Source of the DNA: Syncephalis fuscata
Lineage: Eukaryota; Zoopagomycota; Zoopagomycetes; Zoopagales; Piptocephalidaceae
Assembly: GCA_025786725.1 (NCBI GenBank)
Contig: JAHLTZ010000020.1
Span: 310,001 to 374,000, forward strand
Reading direction: 5' to 3'
Length of the DNA stretch: 64,000 bases
Each line of letters opens with the position of its first letter. Position 1 is the first letter of the stretch. A program made the position numbers and the translations under genes. This document shows, in pieces, positions 25,199 through 36,331 of the stretch. Under the pieces are notes generated by a model. That model saw nothing but the letters and a program-made list of their open reading frames with translations. It was not told the DNA's origin and did not search any database.

Positions 25199-25699
25199 CG
25201 TTTATCATTCATACTATTATCATTGTAGTAAGTACAACCAAATGTTTATATATATCTATATATCTGCATATTAATGAGAGTCTATTTAGGTTGGTCCATC
25301 TCCATACATCTATTCCTTGATTGCCCATCTTTTTAAACAATATTGACTGTAAAATGGAAAATATTTACACAATTGGTGTCAAAGTGTTCATTGTCAATGA
25401 TCTATTACATATTACGTATTACATATAACTATTATTACTATGGCTATAATACTAATTTCACTATTGCATATCAACATAATAACCATATAAACAAACAAAT
25501 ATGCGTGAGGAACAGAAAGAGATATACATTGGCCAATATATATACTAGATGACAATCATAACTCAATTAGCCCTGATTCATGGTCAATACATGTCGCGTC
25601 TCCTATGCAAGTTGTATAGTGCAATATGTTGGCGATAGTTGTTACTGTTATTGCTGTTGTTATTGCTGCTACAATGACCAACTGACTATAGCATTCAGT
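25199..25699. other. Convergent intergenic region
   Basis: The 3' flanks of verprolin (plus) and casein kinase II beta (minus). AT-rich, with nothing coding that I can support. Confidence 0.5.
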
Positions 25700-26908
25700 C
25701 TAGTCATCGACCATTTGGACCTCAGTTACCAGTGGATCTACAAGTGAGGATGGCGATGACAGATTTCTTGTACCTGTTGCTACATTCTCGTTAGTTGTTT
25801 TATTAGAGACTTCATTTGCTGTACTATCTTCCTCCTCTTCCTCTTCATCCTCTTCCTCCTCTTCATTTTGTTCTACTTTTGTATCAACAGATTTTTGATC
25901 TTCTGTTCCAGCTGCTACACCTTCTCCTACTGTTGGAGGTGCATCTTCATCCATGGGTTGGTCTTCTTGAGGATCGCCTTCTTCTTCAGTGGTCGTATCT
26001 TCGGTATCACTTTCATAGATACCACGCCATGTACGCAACCATCCCATATGCTGGCCTGCAGAACTACGTTCATTTACGGCAAATCCAAATATACGAGGTG
26101 TATATACTTGTGGGTGTGCTTTACCTGGCCAAGTAAAGCCGGTATACACCGAAAAGAATAGATGGGCAAATGTTGTACCGAAATAGGCACCTGTATATAC
26201 AAGTGAATGCATGCACTGTTAATAAGTAGCATATACATTTATGCTTAACTTACCATCGATATTTTGATGTCGAGCAGTGGGTGGATGATAGAGATCGCGA
26301 CAACTTGGACAATATAGACGGACAGTGTCAACACGTGGCATATCGGCTCGACTGCATGGCAACATGGGTGTCTGCATACAATAAACGCGGGGACACTCGC
26401 CGAACTGTACTTGGTCATATTTATGCATCTAGATGGGCTATTTATAAGTACACGGAATAGATGACATTCATCAATCACCATACCATAAGCTGCATGCCTT
26501 GTCGTGTTAAAATAAACCGTTGGTGAATAAGACCATAGAGTATAGCAGCTGATGCCTCCACTACAGGTGCATCTGCTTCATTGATCAACTCATCTTCTAT
26601 AAAAGGGTAGTGCAGCATATAGCCAGTTAGTCAATGCGCCAATCTAATACATCCAACTTACCCGGTTCAATATCGAGAATCATCTCTAATGCTTCACGGT
26701 AATAAGGCACCATGCTATTGAGGCCGGTCAAGTTGAAGTCATCTTCAATAAATTCCTCCTGTACTTCACAAAAGTAATCGTGTCCGGGTAGACTGCAGAA
26801 CCAAGTGATCCAGGAGACATCTTCAGAACCTGACTCGTCGCTGCCATCCCAAACATCTATTGAGTGGAGGGAAACCGGTTCATTGGTTAGCAATTCATTC
26901 ATTGCCAT
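25700..26908 (-). CDS. CKB1: Casein kinase II regulatory subunit beta
   Basis: Dimeric regulatory subunit that docks CK2 catalytic alpha subunits and directs substrate choice. Four exons (26908-26662, 26596-26484, 26428-26254, 26190-25700) join in phase to 341 residues. Seen: [32 protein letters not shown], given here as its two halves [18 protein letters not shown] and [30 protein letters not shown]; and a zinc ribbon with Cys at 132, 137, 160 and 163, spacing identical to animal CK2 beta. [12 protein letters not shown] and PRIFGFAV follow. The body is normal; the C-terminus carries an extra ~110 residues rich in Asp/Glu, including a 13-residue acidic run. The basis for yeast CKB1 versus CKB2 identity is weak, so the symbol is generic. 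Confidence 0.93.
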
Positions 26909-27529
26909 CTAGACCATGGAGCATAGATAGTGTCGGTTCGGTTATTTATTCGCTAATATATACAGTATATAATATATATAGTGGTGTCTACTAATGCACA
27001 GACCACAGACCACAGACCGAACCGACACGATCTACTACACGTCGTCGTCTTCTTTCTTTAGTACTACTGTTATAGCCTACCTTCGTTTGCTTGGCTACCT
27101 GGAAATGCAGGCAATGCAGCCGGTCGGGCAAAGGACAATGTACCCGACCACATGCCCGAACAACGTCACCAAACCGCGTCCAAACTATAATAGGACTATG
27201 TCAAAGAGAGAGATAGTGGAGTGAAGCGCAGTTATGATAATAATAGTGGAGTGAAATGAAGTAGAAGTAGAAGTAGCAGTAACAACAATGGTGACGGTAG
27301 TTTAATAAAGAAATACTACTATCAAATACGTTGAAGAGGCAGTGTAGTTGTAGTAAGTAAGCAACAGTAGTAATAATAGAAAGAGAGATGGAATAAGTGA
27401 TAGGTGGAAAAACACGTTTATAGTAACCAACTCGATTGTCTCTTTCCATAATTGCTCATTTGTTACGTATACCTGTTGACAAATATAGTCTATAAATTAA
27501 TGTTGTTGTTATTTGTTATTTATTTGTTA
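26909..27529. other. Intergenic between two minus-strand genes
   Basis: Promoter side of casein kinase II beta and 3' flank of the AASDH-like gene. It contains AGTAGAAGTAGAAGTAG-type simple repeats near 27260. No gene is seen. Confidence 0.5.
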
Positions 27530-30106
27530 TTAGTTAATGGCATAGAAGCCATTATCTCGACATCCTATTAATACAGTAATAGGCGGCTGTTTTTTCATCC
27601 GATTACTATTCGTGTTACTGTTATTGTATATACATATTGGTGAACTGAATACTTCACCAGGTAATGTTATCCATAGATACAGTGTTCCTGATTGACCATC
27701 TACAGCAAATAGACGTCCATCAGTACTGGCTATAATAGCACACCACTCCTCTTTAGATGCATTATTGCTAGAGCAGTGAGTTATTAGAAATGGTGATGCA
27801 TAGACGGGTGTACGAGTAGACTGTGTGGTGTTGTGTTCAGTCGTTGGAATAGTAGCTTGCCATATTAATGCACCGCTAGAAATAGAACAGCAGATTAAAG
27901 TACCAGCATGGCTACCAACTATAACATTATCGTGCCAGATACACGGTGAAGAGAATATAGGCCCATGGCTATTATATCTCCATAGCTATTAAATACATTA
28001 TTACTATTAATAGGATATAGCTATAGAATGTGTTACTTACAATACTGCCATCTTGTGAGGCAAAGCAATAAAGATAACCATTAGCACTGCCTATGAGTAT
28101 TCGTTGACCGTCTGTAGCAAGGGCGGGTGAAGAGAAAAATGGTACTTTGTTATGGTTACTATCTTTAATAGCCGTTTTCCAATTAACAGTCATAGTAGAA
28201 TAACCATGAGATTGGATATGATCAGCGTGAATAGCCCATAGTTCGCCACGTAAATTAGCCGTGATTACCATACTAATTAATCATCAGTTATTATTATATA
28301 GCTAATTATATATATATATATATATATATGAGTATCTACTTACCGATGCACTGTATCTATAATACAACTGGAGAATAGTGGACTATTACAATCAAGTTTC
28401 CCTTCAAGTTGACACTCTTCTACATCGGGACAAATACGTAAACAATAAAGATGGCCATCGTGAGATCCAAACCATATACAACCATTAACCAGGTCTACGC
28501 AAGGTGATGATTTAATCATCGATCCAGTCTTGTATCGATTAACAATATGTCCGGTCAGTGCTCGTATCACATAAAGACATTGATTGTAACAGCCTATAAC
28601 TGTTTATTAATATACTATAATTGAAAAGTAATGCCTACCTATGATAATATATTCTCCACTATGTGTTAGACATCCAGTCGATTCAATTCGATCAGGTAAT
28701 TCAATTTGCCAAATAATTGATCCTTGTTCTATATCAATGGCCATCAATAGACCAGCGTGTGATCCTATCCATGCTACACCTCTATACAATATAAGTGATT
28801 ACGTATAGTATGAGTAGCTACTTACTGTTGTTTTGATAAAGAGTAACGATAATAAGCCACAATAGGTGATGCGTCAATACACTTTTTTAAATCAATACGC
28901 CATTTAATAGAGTAGTTTGTTGAAAGTAATGCTGTAATAGATGGCCCACAAATACTAGATGTCCGTTGAATGATAGATTCTTTAATAAATAATGGTTTTT
29001 GTGTAGAATAATTATTGTTGATAGCGGTAGTAGTAATAGTAGTGTTGGAAGATGTATGTTTTTGATTTGTAGAAATAGCATCTTCAATGTTATCAGTATC
29101 ATTGTTACTATTGCTATTGTGCAGATAAAGTAGTTTATGGTAGGCTGCTGATATAAATGTTGATATCGGTTTATGTAATAATATATTCAACAATCTAATT
29201 ACAATGAATATAGTACGAACCATTTATAATCAGTACTTACTTTCGTTGTTGATCTACTTTATCGGTTATGACAGTACTCTGAGGTATCCATTGCTCTATT
29301 TAGTAAGCAATTAATATGTCAACATTAAAGCTACTGTTAATCTACTTACCCCACAATATGTGTATAATACGTACAGCTTCTATAGAAGTACCACCCATGG
29401 CAACATAATAATTATCGGTCGTATTTGTTGTTACCAAATCCTTTTTATGTTGTAAATGGCTTAGTAATTGTAGTACATGTTCTTGTATATTATGCAATGT
29501 AATTGGATGCTTATTTTGTGTATGACTTGTATTACTATACAATAGCTGATCTATTGATATAGATTGACGTAATTTAGTTGTATCCACCTTTCCATTAGCA
29601 GTAATGGGTAAAGTGGGAATAATAATATAATGGTCTGGTTGAGCATAAATACTTAGATTGATATTTGCTTTATTTGTATTCCCTGTAACAGTTCTACTAA
29701 TCTATTAGTTGAATGTGGACTTGTAATTATTGGTTTAATCGTATACCTAAATGAGATTGCACATCAGTGGATGTTTTAGTAGCAACAGAATCTAACTGTA
29801 TAAACGCTATTAGTCTTGATGTACCAGGGCTTTGTTCATTCTCAGTATTTGGTAAGGCTATTAAAAGCACGCTGATTATATATTTATATCATGTTAATTA
29901 GTTAATTAAATATATATATCAAATATTTCATTTAACTAACCGCATTGTTCAATAATAGGACAACAAACTAATAATTGTTGTTCTATTTCCTCCAACTGTA
30001 ATCGATGACCCCATCGCTTGACTTGTCGATCAATTCGTCCCTCATAGTAAATACATTGCGTGGCATTATCTTTACGTACAAGATCGCCTGTACCTCTTTG
30101 TCTTTA

Positions 30107-30143
<37 letters not shown>

Positions 30144-31683
30144 TGTTATAATAAATATAATATAGACTTCTTACTGGAGTGGTTCTAATTCATCGTTAAT
30201 TCTACAAACTCGATTCTTTTCCGTGCTTATAACAAGTTCACCAATTGTTTGTCCATCCATCTTGCTTTTGTTGTCGTCGATTTTACGAATTACTAGTATA
30301 ATTCCATCCAAGGGTGGGCCAATTGGCGTGCCAGTAGTTACTTCAACACTTAGATTGACTTTATGTAACGTGGCCCATATAGAACACTCAGTAGTGCCAT
30401 AGATATTCCAGAGCCGAGGAAGAGATATTAAATTATATCCCTCATCATTTATCTGCTGTTCTATCCGCCGTTTCTTGCTACTTGCTTTATTTGTTCTACC
30501 TGAATGATAATATCGAGTAGCTAGCCATTTTGTAGGAAATGCTTCACCGCCCAGTACAATATCAGTGATTGTGGTCGATTCTTCCTGTAGTGCTGCACTG
30601 ATAAATGATGCGTCAAGACTAGTAAATAGCGATGGTGTCATCATTAATAGAGTAACGCCAGTGTTTTGAATTACTGTAGTTAATCGATTAGGTGTACGAC
30701 GCATTAGCAAAGATATTATTATTAATCGCCCACCATTACAATTGTATTGTTGGTTATCATTAATATTTAAATATCCACCCAAAGCCAATCCTAATTCTAC
30801 ATAGGATGGATCAAAAGTAGGAGCTGAACTCCATAAAATAACCGGATTATCTTTAATACCTAATCGTTTACTATTTACACATAATAAGCATCAAATCATC
30901 TACTATATATACATATATATAATTTGCCATTTACCTTATACTATACAGATTGGCATCAAGTGCACAATAAGGCACCTGAACCGAAAGACCGCATCCTTGA
31001 CCGCCACGCGTAGTGCCAGATGTATGAGCAATATACGCTACATCATGTGCAAAATTGTTTACTGCCACTTTAGATACCGTCTGTTGTAGTTTGTCGCTTT
31101 TGTAATGATATACTATTGTATCATGAATAGCAACCATTGATGGTTGTGACCATTCATCTATAGTCTAATCATTTTGTAAATTAATACACATGGTTAATAT
31201 TATTTAATTTACCTTAGTAAATTCGCCAGTGTCACTAATAATATGACAAATCTCCCATCGGCCACATACAGCTTTTATGTTAGTAGCATTGACAGGAACA
31301 TAGATGGCTTTGACCATCCATAAACTAAACAATATTTTTGGATATTAATGTGTTTTGATAAATGTCATATATACATATTTACTTGCCCTAACATAATAGC
31401 AACTAATGCATAGGAGGAATCAAGCTGGACAGCCACTAAAGTGCCATGATCTATCTTTATTTTATTACGTATTAGCTATCATACTAATTATTGACGTAAT
31501 CATATATACATTGGCATGCTCAAAATAGGTGACCATAGACTGGGCATATTGTTTTAATTGTCCATATGTAATATTATAGGGCTCATATGACCCGGTAGTT
31601 GTATCTTTTATACATGTAAGTGCAATGTTATTCGGCAGTGCACTTGCACGATACAAAAAGGTTTCTAACAAACGAAAAGACAT
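27530..31683 (-). CDS. AASDH-like protein: adenylation domain, carrier domain, PQQ beta-propeller
   Basis: Resembles animal AASDH/ACSF4 (yeast lacks it): an acyl/amino-acid adenylating domain, a phosphopantetheine carrier and a C-terminal propeller. Its substrate is not settled in any species I can name. More than ten exons; exon 1 is 31683-31510 (MSFRLLETFLYRASALP). Adenylation motifs in order: ITYGQLKQYAQ; VAYIAHTSGTT; LWNIYGTTECSIWATLHKV; GTPIGPPLDG; IGELVIS; TGDLVRKD; GRIDRQVKRWGHRLQLEEIE. The carrier motif is VAMGGTSIEAVRI near 29345-29410, with the Ser for the prosthetic arm. Propeller blades then repeat the pattern WIGSHAGLLMAIDIEQGSIIW, seen as GSHAGLLMAIDI, GSHDGHLYCL, GSANGYLYCFASQDGS and GSHAGTLICCSISSGALIW. 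Odd point: the A3 loop continues as TRGGQGCG instead of TGxPKG. Confidence 0.85.
28307..28329. repeat. (TA)n microsatellite in an intron
   Basis: An alternating TA run within an intron of the AASDH-like gene. Confidence 0.85.
30108..30143. repeat. (ATT)n microsatellite in an intron
   Basis: About twelve ATT triplets between two adenylation-domain exons of the AASDH-like gene. Confidence 0.9.
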
Positions 31684-32030
31684 GATATAAACGAAAAAGA
31701 ATAAAAACAAATCCGGTTTTAGAAACAGCCATGGCTTGTTTTACTATTACGCCATATTTCAATTATGGCCATATGTAACACAGATGGATAGTGACTGTAC
31801 TATATGGAGCGTGCTGCAACAAAACCGAACAAAATGAGCGTTGGGCGGTCCAGTCGACAAGATCATGTCGCGTGTCGTCACGCACGGCTCTTTCCTCTTT
31901 CCGTTTCTCGTCTCATCCACCTTCACACACTGTCAGCTTCTGTCACCTCATCTCATCCTCATTCCTGTTAGTCTCTTCAATTCCACTAGTATGTTTGCTG
32001 CCGTTGGCTTCTTTCTATTAATTCTGCACA
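31684..32030. promoter_or_regulatory. Divergent promoter region
   Basis: A stretch of 347 bases separates the AASDH-like start (minus) from the Crinkler-like start (plus). The right half is strongly C/T-rich on the plus strand (about 31880-31980), as in fungal promoters. Individual sites cannot be assigned. Confidence 0.4.
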
Positions 32031-34024
32031 ATGTCTTCCAAAGGACTAGGAATCGCACTGAAAGAGCGTCTCATGCCGTCTAAGGTAAGCTCTTCTTGAC
32101 AGCAATAGACACATCTTTTCTTCGCACCATACACATTCTATCTGCTTTGCACCTATTGTGACATCTGCAAGGCGTCAAAAAGGGAATTGTGAGCCATTTC
32201 ATGTCTCACATGCCTCTCTACCTGTCATTGCTGTCAGGCTGGCGCATCATGGGTCTACGCGGCTCTTGTCGTCCTCTCTCTTACTCGCTTTTTTTACTCG
32301 GCCTTTTCGTTCTTACTCTACCACTACCTGACCTCACTATTGCCGTAACCTTGTTTCTTTCTCTCTGTTGCAAGTCAAGATCGGCCAGTCTTAGCAGCAC
32401 CTGAAGTGATGTCAGCCGTCTGGGTCAACTCCTTCAAGCTGCACCGAACAGTTCGGGCTTTACGGAGCTGGGCATTAGTAAAATCGTGAATCTTAATCAA
32501 AGCAATGATATTGCCGACCTCCGCCAAACATTATAACCGATGTCGCTTTCAAAAACAAGCTGGTGGGCATGGGCTTGTCCAAGCTTCGAGTTTACAACAA
32601 CGAAGAAGATGCTTCCAGCCAGAGAGAGCCTATTAAAGAAGACACTTCACTCTCGGAGCTCATTGAGGCCGGGAAGGGCGATAGGAAGAAGACTGCCTTG
32701 ATTGTTATAGCACCACCCAAGCCTGGTAGGTAGTTCTGCTCTAAAGACCAGCAGTCAATACGGCTTCTCCCTCTGCTATTCGCCCTTGCTTTACGTCTAA
32801 GTATGTAGTACTAATATTGTTTTTTCTGCCATTTTCAATGCATAGATGACGTCCATTCCGAAATCGTAGCATTACGCAGACAGTTGTCCGACATCTCTAA
32901 TTTGTCTATTAGTAAGTGAATACGTGACAGTGTGCTGCGTCAACGTCGTTGTTCACGTTCACTCATGCTGACATTATTTTTACATTCTTATAGATGTTAA
33001 AATTGTTGTTAAGCCAAACAGGAGGGTCGTGTGCGGATGGTCTACCATGATAGATACGGCGACTATAGGCAACTTGAAGAAGGTCCTTATTCCATATTTT
33101 CCTCAGTACGATCACGAGGATTATCTGGAGTTACTTTTCTACAAAACATACGCCGATAAGCCGGAAGCCATAGGCGATGACGAGGACCTGCGCAGAATAC
33201 TCAAAATTGCTAAGATACAATCCATGACCAAGCTAATCATTTCACTGAGTACTCCAACCAAGCCTTTTTCGGCATGGACATTCAAGGATGTTATTCTTGA
33301 GTATAACTTCTTAGGATCAGCTGATGATGGTATTTATATATTTTCCCTGTTTACCGATATCCAAGCTGCGCCGCTGAACTCTGATCTTGAAAAGAAGATG
33401 CTAGATCAGCTTATCAACGAGGTCGGATTAAGAGTAAACGTCTTGAGACTGTTTGGAGCAAACAAAGCAACAAAATCAATGGTAGTCGCTTCGTTTCTGG
33501 TTGCAGCGACAAACCTATTCAAAAAAGACCTGTACCTTGCATCCCAGCAAAACATTAGCGGGCGCCGAGGAAATGGACCATTGGATTTTTCGGTACATTC
33601 GCGAAAGACGCGTTCCGTCACTCTTGGCGTAACGCAAGTGAAGAAGGAAGATTTTCGACAGGGCATGGCTGAGAACATTGTGCAGCTAGAATCGGCCTTG
33701 ACAACAAAGAAACGCAGGTGCGAGACGTATGATATTGATGGAGCGGAAGAGCCACCAACAAAGATAAGGTCATACGGGATTATTACGGACGTAAACCAGT
33801 GGCTGTTGGCTGAATGTACGCTGAGTGAAGACGAAACAGTGTCGTACAGGATAACGCTGCTTGGGCGATCTATTATGTTCAATGGGGATTGGCAGGATGG
33901 TGTCAAATTTATTTTCGAGAGGCTTGTGTGGCTTTGGTCACGCATGCGGGATGAGATGCTGGCATGTGAACGCTACTTTAGTGAAATAGATTTTTTACCT
34001 AGCCGCAAGAGACCCGCTTTGTGA
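32031..34024 (+). CDS. Crinkler-like protein: ubiquitin-like N-terminus and PD-(D/E)XK-type C-terminus, damaged
   Basis: Crinkler (CRN)-type proteins are modular, with a ubiquitin-like header followed by a nuclease- or kinase-like effector domain. Parts seen: a first short exon from 32031 (MSSKGLGIALKERLMPSK), then header-like coding (NDIADLRQTL near 32500; FKNKLVGMGLSKLRVY and KKTALIVIAPPKP to about 32728), a short helical exon about 32847-32911, and a long open exon about 32994-34024. The last contains GPLDF and, 15 residues later, VTQVKKEDF, then MAENIVQLESAL. The Asp and the Q-x-K fit a PD-(D/E)XK active site with Gln in place of Glu. The header is broken: a stop follows DLRQT and the frame resumes one base out. 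The second exon boundary is unclear. Codon use is less AT-biased than nearby DNA. The gene may be inactive. Confidence 0.6.
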
Positions 34025-34137
34025 TTGTTCACTGCCGCAACAGATTGCGTTTACACCGCAGCTATTACATTTCATCTACACATCGCACTACAACAGATTG
34101 TGCCTTCAACACATCCACTACGCTAATTGCAAATTAA

Positions 34138-34372
34138 CATGTATAAAACACCTTGTAAATAAAATTCCATTGCTTTAAGCTATGGCTCGCACACTCTGTT
34201 CCATTTCGTATTGTATTCTTAAATATGAAATCAACAAACATACAAAAATATGCTATGTAAAAATTAGTACTAATAGTATTGAAATAGTAGTTAATATTGA
34301 ATAGCAGATACAAACTACTAATGAAACAGCTATAAAAAAGAAAACATGTCATTATGAATAATAACATAATAT
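34138..34372 (+). mobile_element. MULE 3' fragment
   Basis: The sequence resembles the 3' end of the decayed transposase at about 36100-36240 (the CAAACTACTA.TGAAAC.GCTAT motif) and the ends of copies 1 and 4. It is a detached fragment just downstream of the Crinkler-like stop codon. Confidence 0.6.
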
Positions 34373-34730
34373 GATGAAAATGTATAAATATGACAATATT
34401 TACTATCGATATATTTATACAAGATACTGATTGTAATATTATATGATGAAACTAAATAATGCAAAATGAATATCCAGCGTTAAGTAAAAGTATAAATGAA
34501 TACATTTATTTAATAGTAGACATTATATAGTGTACATTTGTAAATATATAAATTATACAACTATATAACTAGTTATGTTAATTAACCGACTATACTGCTA
34601 ATTACATTACTAAATATTTAGTACACATTGTAAAAAGTCCATACAAAATTATATACGATATATGAGCAAATACATAACTAACAAGTAATATAAATATGGA
34701 TATAAACAATTATTTAATGTAGTATAAAAT
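34373..34730. other. AT-rich spacer
   Basis: Very AT-rich, between two transposon remnants. No gene is seen. Confidence 0.5.
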
Positions 34731-36258
34731 GGAAAATTAGAAAAATAGACGGTTGCTAATTTTAATTTTATTTAATAAATAAAATCTACCAAATGTCTAC
34801 CAACCTATTTAAAGAAACTATATTGAACAGTATTGAAGAACTGAGGGCCGCTATTGACAAGTTTAAGCTTGTTAACAGTTGCAATTTTAAGAGTAAAAAT
34901 AGTGATTCAACAAGATTACAGCTTATTTGTCCTCATAAAGGCCGTTCTAGCAGCAAATGTCAGTTTGTTTTGACTGCCAGAAAGCAGAAAACTGGCCTAG
35001 TAAAGATTGTTCAATGCAATCTTGAGCATTTTAATGGTTGTTTATATGATTCTGGTAATGATACTATTAAATCTATTATTAAATATATTACAAGTGGTGT
35101 CGCTATATTCTCAAATGTAAAATGACAGATGTACAAATAAAAGTATTAAGGTATGTACATATTTGATTATTTAATATGCGCTAACAATTGTAATAGCTTA
35201 ATAGATGCTATTATTTTTTAACTACAAAGCTTGTTCTGCCCTTAATTTAATAAAAAATATTATTAACAGCAATATTAGTTCTTTTTCATTTATTAAACAT
35301 TACCTTATCAAATTCAAACATTTTAATCCTGGCTCTGTTCAGCACTTGTTTGCAAAACCAGTCTGGTAATTTTGAAAGTGCGTTTTTATGTCCTTCACCA
35401 TCTATTAAAGCTTACTAGTATACTAATAAAGTACTAGTAAATGATGACTGCCATTTGAGATCTTCTTATGGCGGCACTGCTTTTACTGCAGTTGTCAAAG
35501 ATGGAAATAACAATATTTTTCCTTTGGCCGTTGCTATAGTATCTCATGAAAATAAAACAACTGGGTCTATTTTCTTAAATATTTAGCAGACTCAACACCT
35601 GAATCAAGTATTCACAAGCCCAAGGATTGTTAACTAACAATATCTATTAGTTGTATAAATCAACATTAACTGACGCTAATAATTATATAGGTGACGACTA
35701 TTTTGATACCAAATCTTAAGTTAAAAATACCAAGTCTGGTATTGACAGAACAATAGATTTAACTGCAAAAACCTGCACATGTGGATACTGGGAAGAGATG
35801 AAGTTTATTTGTAGTCATGTGGCAATAATTTTGGAAAATCTTAAGCTTTTATTAAATGATTTTATTGATAAATCTTACACCATTGATTATCTACACAAAT
35901 TATATGCTCTAGAAATTTGTCCGGTTGAAATAGAGTCAATTACTGCAGACATTTCGTGCTTGTCACCGATAATAACAAAGAAAGCCGGTAGACCAAGAGT
36001 TAAAAGAATTAGATGTTGTGGTGAAGCTTTGGAAGTCTCCCAGCAATATACTTGTCGCAATTGTAGCTTAACACAATACAAGAACATGCACTGTAAACAC
36101 TAGCATTAATAACATTGAAACAAGCATTTTTATTGAGGAACAAATACAAACTACTAGTGAAACGGCTATCAAGAAAAGAAAACGTGTCATTCAAGAATGT
36201 TTAATTTGTAGTGAACGTCATTATAAGAAAACGAAGTGTGGGGTAAATAAAGAATAAT
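34731..36258 (+). mobile_element. Mutator-like element (MULE), decayed transposase-bearing copy
   Basis: The left terminal sequence GGAAAATTAGAAAAATAGAC at 34731 recurs as GGAAAATTAGAAAAATACAC at 51860. It carries transposase segments from N- to C-terminus in order, but with stops between them. The right end is not clear: I find no matching inverted terminus before the hexokinase-like gene ends at 36332, so this end may be lost. The short copies elsewhere in the window derive from a relative of this element. Confidence 0.82.
34793..36257 (+). pseudogene. MULE transposase, broken
   Basis: DDE-type transposase of the MULE superfamily, which would cut and paste the element in the nucleus. Segment 1, 34793-35125, is an open 110-codon frame with a FAR1/WRKY-GCM1-like zinc-binding header (LICPHKG, KCQFVLTARKQ, CNLEHFNG). 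Segment 2, about 35430-35580, has the first catalytic Asp in DDCHLRSSYGG and the family block KDGNNNIFPLAVAIV. Segment 3, about 35740-36103, has a SWIM zinc finger (CTCGYWEEMKFICSH, the CxC...CxH pattern), then KKAGRPRVKRIR and a Cys-rich tail; a further CLICSERHYKKTKC knuckle lies near 36200. Stops and gaps separate the segments, so it cannot make a working enzyme as it stands. Confidence 0.85.
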
Positions 36259-36331
36259 TTTATTTATTAAATCAATTTAATAATCGATATTGAACTAAAG
36301 CAAATATCATAAGATTTGCACCACATTATTG

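Noticed and set aside
33406-33945. 179-codon frame on minus
   Set aside because: Antisense to the long exon of the Crinkler-like gene; no family features and unbalanced composition.
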